64,000 nt of DNA from Neurospora tetrasperma FGSC 2508 (lineage: Eukaryota > Ascomycota > Sordariomycetes > Sordariales > Sordariaceae): the NCBI RefSeq assembly GCF_000213175.1, contig NW_009799104.1, forward strand, positions 960,205 to 1,024,204, given 5' to 3'. The number at the start of each line of letters is the position of its first letter. The first letter of the stretch is position 1. This document shows positions 60,966 to 64,000 of this stretch, in pieces. Made by a program: the position numbers and the translations under genes. Under the pieces are notes generated by a model. That model was not told where the DNA came from and made no database searches. It saw nothing but the letters and a program-made list of their open reading frames with translations.

Positions 60966-61309
60966 TGACTTCGGTTGCTTGAGAGGTGCTCTCTATGATA
61001 TAAACATACTTCTCCTCCCGCCGATCGTCGCCCATGTACTCGTGATCATGTCCGCAGTGGTTGCACCGCCACTCGGTGTCCAGCATGATGTAGTTGCATT
61101 TGCAGCAGGTGAGCGGCTTGAACTGGAGGAGGTTGGGGGCGACGAGGCGGGAGTTGAAGACGGTTGGGGTGGGGATGGGGATGGGGATGGGTTTGGAGAG
61201 TTTCGGATGGCATTGTTGTTGTTGATTGAATTAAATCTGGACTGGGATGGGAAGTATCGATGTGTGGAGGTGATGATGATGGAGGTGATGATGGGTTGTG
61301 AGAAGCCAT
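60966..61309 (-). CDS. Zinc-ribbon-like Cys-rich small protein or exon
   Basis: On the minus strand a 55-codon stretch reads LLQFKPLTCCKCNYIMLD, TEWRCNHCGHDHEYMGDD and RREEKYVYIIESTSQATEVKG. The spacing CCxC...WRCxxCGHDH looks like a zinc ribbon. The frame ends at a TGA (about 60966) that overlaps a perfect splice donor (GG|GTGAGT), so it either ends here or splices into the gap. The only good start, ATGGCTTCTCAC at 61309 (preceded by CCAAA), lies in a different frame. The two frames overlap across a CCCCAT repeat (about 61160-61195), where a length change would join them. An unrecognised intron is an alternative. The family is not recognised. Confidence 0.5.
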
Positions 61310-62199
61310 TTTGGTATCGAAGGAGTCTTTTTTGGCGTTTCAGGGAAATCGATGTCGGTCAGGGTGCTTGCTGGTGGGCTTTGTATAGTCGCTGTAGTGT
61401 TTGAGATATGAAGCTAGTACAGTCTTCGCTACCTGACTTCGAAATCACTGCTTGATACAAAGTGAGTGTGAGTTCTGATAGTCGCTCTCGTTGTCATCTT
61501 TGTTATGGGGTCTACCATATAAGATATAACTGCTCAACCGCGCTACTGGAATCGATACAAAGCTGGACGAATTGAAGCTTGTGTGTTGTTGTAGAGCCGG
61601 GGTTGCTACTGGCGAATTCTGGAGCCTGAACTCCTCTTTTGTCACTATTCCGTGAGGTAGCCCTGCCAATCACCTACTTCATCGCGCTTAGCTATCCCCT
61701 GTCTTTTGTCCATATCCTACCATAGCAGGTCCAGCATTTCTCATAAATCTTAGGATAAGCGCTGCTGTGGACTTTGCAAATGCGCACGTTGAATTTCTAC
61801 CACCATTTCAGATCACATTCAAAAGTGCCTCCCATTCCCGGATATCTATGCAAGTCTGGTGCTCTTGGAACGATCGGGCAAATCGGAGGGATATGATCGC
61901 AAAAAAAAAAAAGAGGGAAAAAAAAGAGGAAGCAAGGCCGCTTCTCTCTTGAGCTGAACATAGAGAGGTATGTAGTCGAACGGTAATGGTTGATATATTG
62001 CTGATTGTAAAATGTGGTTGAGTTCGCAACTTCAAGTCGTTATGGTTCATGCCTATGTGTTTGCGCAGGATCCTTGCCTGCTTGCCACTCTCACCACAGC
62101 TCGCTGCACTTGACCGCCACCGGCGAACCGGGCTGCATTTGAAGGTATTTGGCAAGCAAACGAATCTCTGCCTCAGTGTAAACCGTGATATGAGTTGCC
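61310..62199. other. Intergenic
   Basis: No gene is supported. A-rich tracts occur at 61901-61935. The right part may contain the decayed end of the HET relic that follows. Confidence 0.45.
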
Positions 62200-63663
62200 G
62201 CGGTGAGTCTCTGTAACCAAGTGACAGTTCTCATCATACTGACTTGAAAATGCCCAACCGTTCATATACGCCCCTTTCCGCGTCCAGGTATCGAAATAGC
62301 GATATCGCCTCGAGACTTCGTTACCATCGTCCACGCTGGCATGACGAATATCCTCTCGGTTTAATTTTCCACGTCAGAGTTTTCTTTTAAATTCGTTGAG
62401 CGTGATCGGAAACCTGTCCTCGAAGGATACCCGCCCCCTCTGTGGAGTGCTCGACGTAGCGCGAGGCGACACTCGAGCTCGATGCCTTTGATGATAACGT
62501 TCCAGTAGACATCCGGCTGTGCGTGGTTGTGTAAATGAGCTTGACGGGCATGAAGATGTCGCGGAGATGGCGGCGGCCTCCGGGAAGGATGTCGCCTGTT
62601 GGGTTGGGGGTGGCGTAGGTGAGGGAGACGGAGTCGGCTCTGTAGAGGGAGTTGTGGTACTGTATTAGGTCTCGAGTGTAAGGGGCAGTCTATTGAGGCC
62701 CATGTTTAGCTGGGGAGATGACTTCTTCTTCTGTTAGTTGGAGGAGGTCAGATCTTGGTCAAGAAGAATAGGGGAAGATGGAGTTGCCAAAGTAACTCTC
62801 GTGTTCGAGATACTTGCGCCACATGCCGGCGACATATTCATCGTTGATACGTGCTGGGACCATCTTGACCAAAGTAGAGTAGGCAATGAGTTTATCGCTT
62901 TCGAAGGTTAGTTTGCAGGCCGTGGAGGACTCGATCAAGCGGGCCCAAAGGTGGTAATGGCTCAGCTCGTCTTCTTTTTGCTCCGTATATGACGTTTTAG
63001 TGTCGAAGAACAGGCGTTGTCTTTGTACATTACGGGACCGGCTTCGATTATCCGAGGATGGAGTCGGTTGGGAAATTTTCCCGCCGCATTATGCTCGAAT
63101 TACTCCCACACTAGTTGTCGCTTGCCGAAATGTAGTATACGAGGTGATCAAATACGCCCCTGGAGGACTTGGCATGTGGTGTTCACCAGAGCTTCGGTAA
63201 CCTCTCGGTTCCAGAAGGTTGGATCGAAGTTTAGATAATGTTGGGATACCGAGGTCAGGGTCCCATCGCCGCGACTTTGGTCCAACCCGATGGCTTGAGG
63301 CGCACCAAGATCTGTGTTTCGTGGATTTACCAGAGACTCAGACCAGACGGGTCGGATGCCAGCAATGGTCTTCCTGGTGCGAATTACATCTTTTGTGATT
63401 TTCGACACAGTCCTTTAGCCATGAGATTTGACTTTGTTGATGGCCTGCTGCAAGGTCTCGTTGCATGGCAGTTTTTGAGATGATTTACTCTGCAGCTGCA
63501 TCACATCCAAGACCTGTACAGATGGATCAGTCCGCACGTGTCTTGCGTCGGGTAAGCACTTGCAGTCATGTATGTCTGCAACGGTGAGCCAGGGCGCGGA
63601 CATTGGGATCGGTAGTTGAATAGTTCGGATGTGACTTATGATTTCCAGCGCTTCTATCGGCAC
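62200..63663 (-). pseudogene. Decayed HET-domain gene, paralogue of the one at 36-38 kb
   Basis: Reading the minus strand downward in coordinate gives HET-family blocks in order. These are VNTTCQVLQGRI and SPRILHFGKRQLVWE (about 63130-63190; compare AWVLQERILAPRVLHFGERQ in the 36-38 kb gene); ESDKLIAYSTLVKMV and DEYVAGMWRKYLE (about 62800-62910; compare EDKLIACSGIAKRF and DTYVAGIWRTDLE); VSLTYATPNPTGDILPGG (compare VHLSYATPDKTGGITAGW); and YLDAERGVYERLGIF near 62.25 kb. Stops separate several blocks and the frame changes at least once. The WIDSLCI core is not visible, so part of the HET core seems lost. The N-terminal limit is unclear, perhaps near 63663. Decay is much heavier than in the 36-38 kb copy. 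Confidence 0.75.
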
Positions 63664-63740
63664 TTGTGATATGAATGACGATGTTCCAGGGCGAATCCGG
63701 GGAGAGGGTAGCGAGGGAGAAACAAGATTAGTAGCGACAA

Positions 63741-64000
63741 CTAGCGAGGGCTAGCGAGGCAAATGCGGAGGAGGCGCGGAGGGAGCGGAATTTGGTAAGA
63801 AGAAACAACGTGGCCCGGAGAATTGGCTGTGGTTACCAACACACTATGCAGCCCTGTTGGTTGGCGGCGAGCCTCGGGAACGACGGTTGGAATGATCCAT
63901 TCTCGGTTATCGAGGAGGGCGATCGAGTCATCCAAGTGGGCCGACAGAGAAATGACATGTGCCCACTCGAGGCAATTCGATCCGTGATTGATGATGTTGT
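63741..64000 (-). CDS. Partial open frame running off the right edge
   Basis: The minus frame is open from the window edge to a stop at 63741 (about 86 codons) and reads protein-like sequence such as NCLEWAHVISLSAHLDDSIA and LLDNREWIIPTVVPEARRQ. No family is recognised. It may be the 3' part of a separate gene, or an N-terminal piece of the HET relic beside it. Confidence 0.35.
   Translation of the reverse strand, partial: NIINHGSNCLEWAHVISLSAHLDDSIALLDNREWIIPTVVPEARRQPTGLHSVLVTTANSPGHVVSSYQIPLPPRLLRICLASPR

Overview
The window looks like a chromosome segment of a filamentous ascomycete, most likely a Sordariomycete close to Neurospora. The reasons are short GT-AG introns (about 53-150 nt), a fungal phytochrome, HET-domain genes, ATG13 and HSE1, frequent TACCTACC/CTAGGTA words between genes, and one 7.4-kb retroelement turned extremely AT-rich in the way repeat-induced point mutation (RIP) does. 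No database search was possible; all assignments come from reading motifs.

Layout. 1.6-3.4 kb: a copper-fist transcription factor (minus). 3.4-11.5 kb: about 8 kb with no gene I can support. 11.47-19.53 kb: a nested transposon block. A short element with 31-bp terminal inverted repeats and internal hairpins was split by a Ty3/gypsy chromovirus-type LTR retrotransposon (minus strand, 5-bp target duplication), which then decayed. 19.5-23.2 kb: no clear gene. 23.2-24.6 kb: ketopantoate reductase (plus). 24.6-29.3 kb: the long region upstream of the phytochrome. 29.3-34.05 kb: a phytochrome hybrid histidine kinase (plus). 35.28-35.39 kb: an intron-containing tRNA-His. 35.9-38.2 kb: a HET-domain gene with one in-frame stop. 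40-41.4 kb: a mitochondrial 2-oxodicarboxylate carrier (minus) with very small exons. 42.9-48 kb: a large ankyrin/RCC1/BTB protein (plus). 51.4-54.5 kb: ATG13 (plus). 56.3-58.8 kb: HSE1 (plus). 59.5-61.3 kb: a probable minus-strand gene interrupted by a 770-base run of N. 62.2-63.7 kb: a decayed HET-domain paralogue (minus). A partial ORF runs off the right edge.

The genes do not form a pathway cluster. They are ordinary dispersed housekeeping and sensory genes: membrane trafficking and autophagy (HSE1, ATG13), cofactor synthesis (ketopantoate reductase), mitochondrial transport, metal-responsive transcription and red-light sensing. The accessory part is the transposon nest plus two related HET genes about 25 kb apart in opposite orientation, both carrying stops. 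I found no CRISPR, operon or other clearly new multi-gene system. The most unusual items are the carrier's 11-nt exon behind a GC-AG intron, the nested hairpin-rich TIR element, the pair of damaged HET paralogues, and the gene split by the assembly gap.
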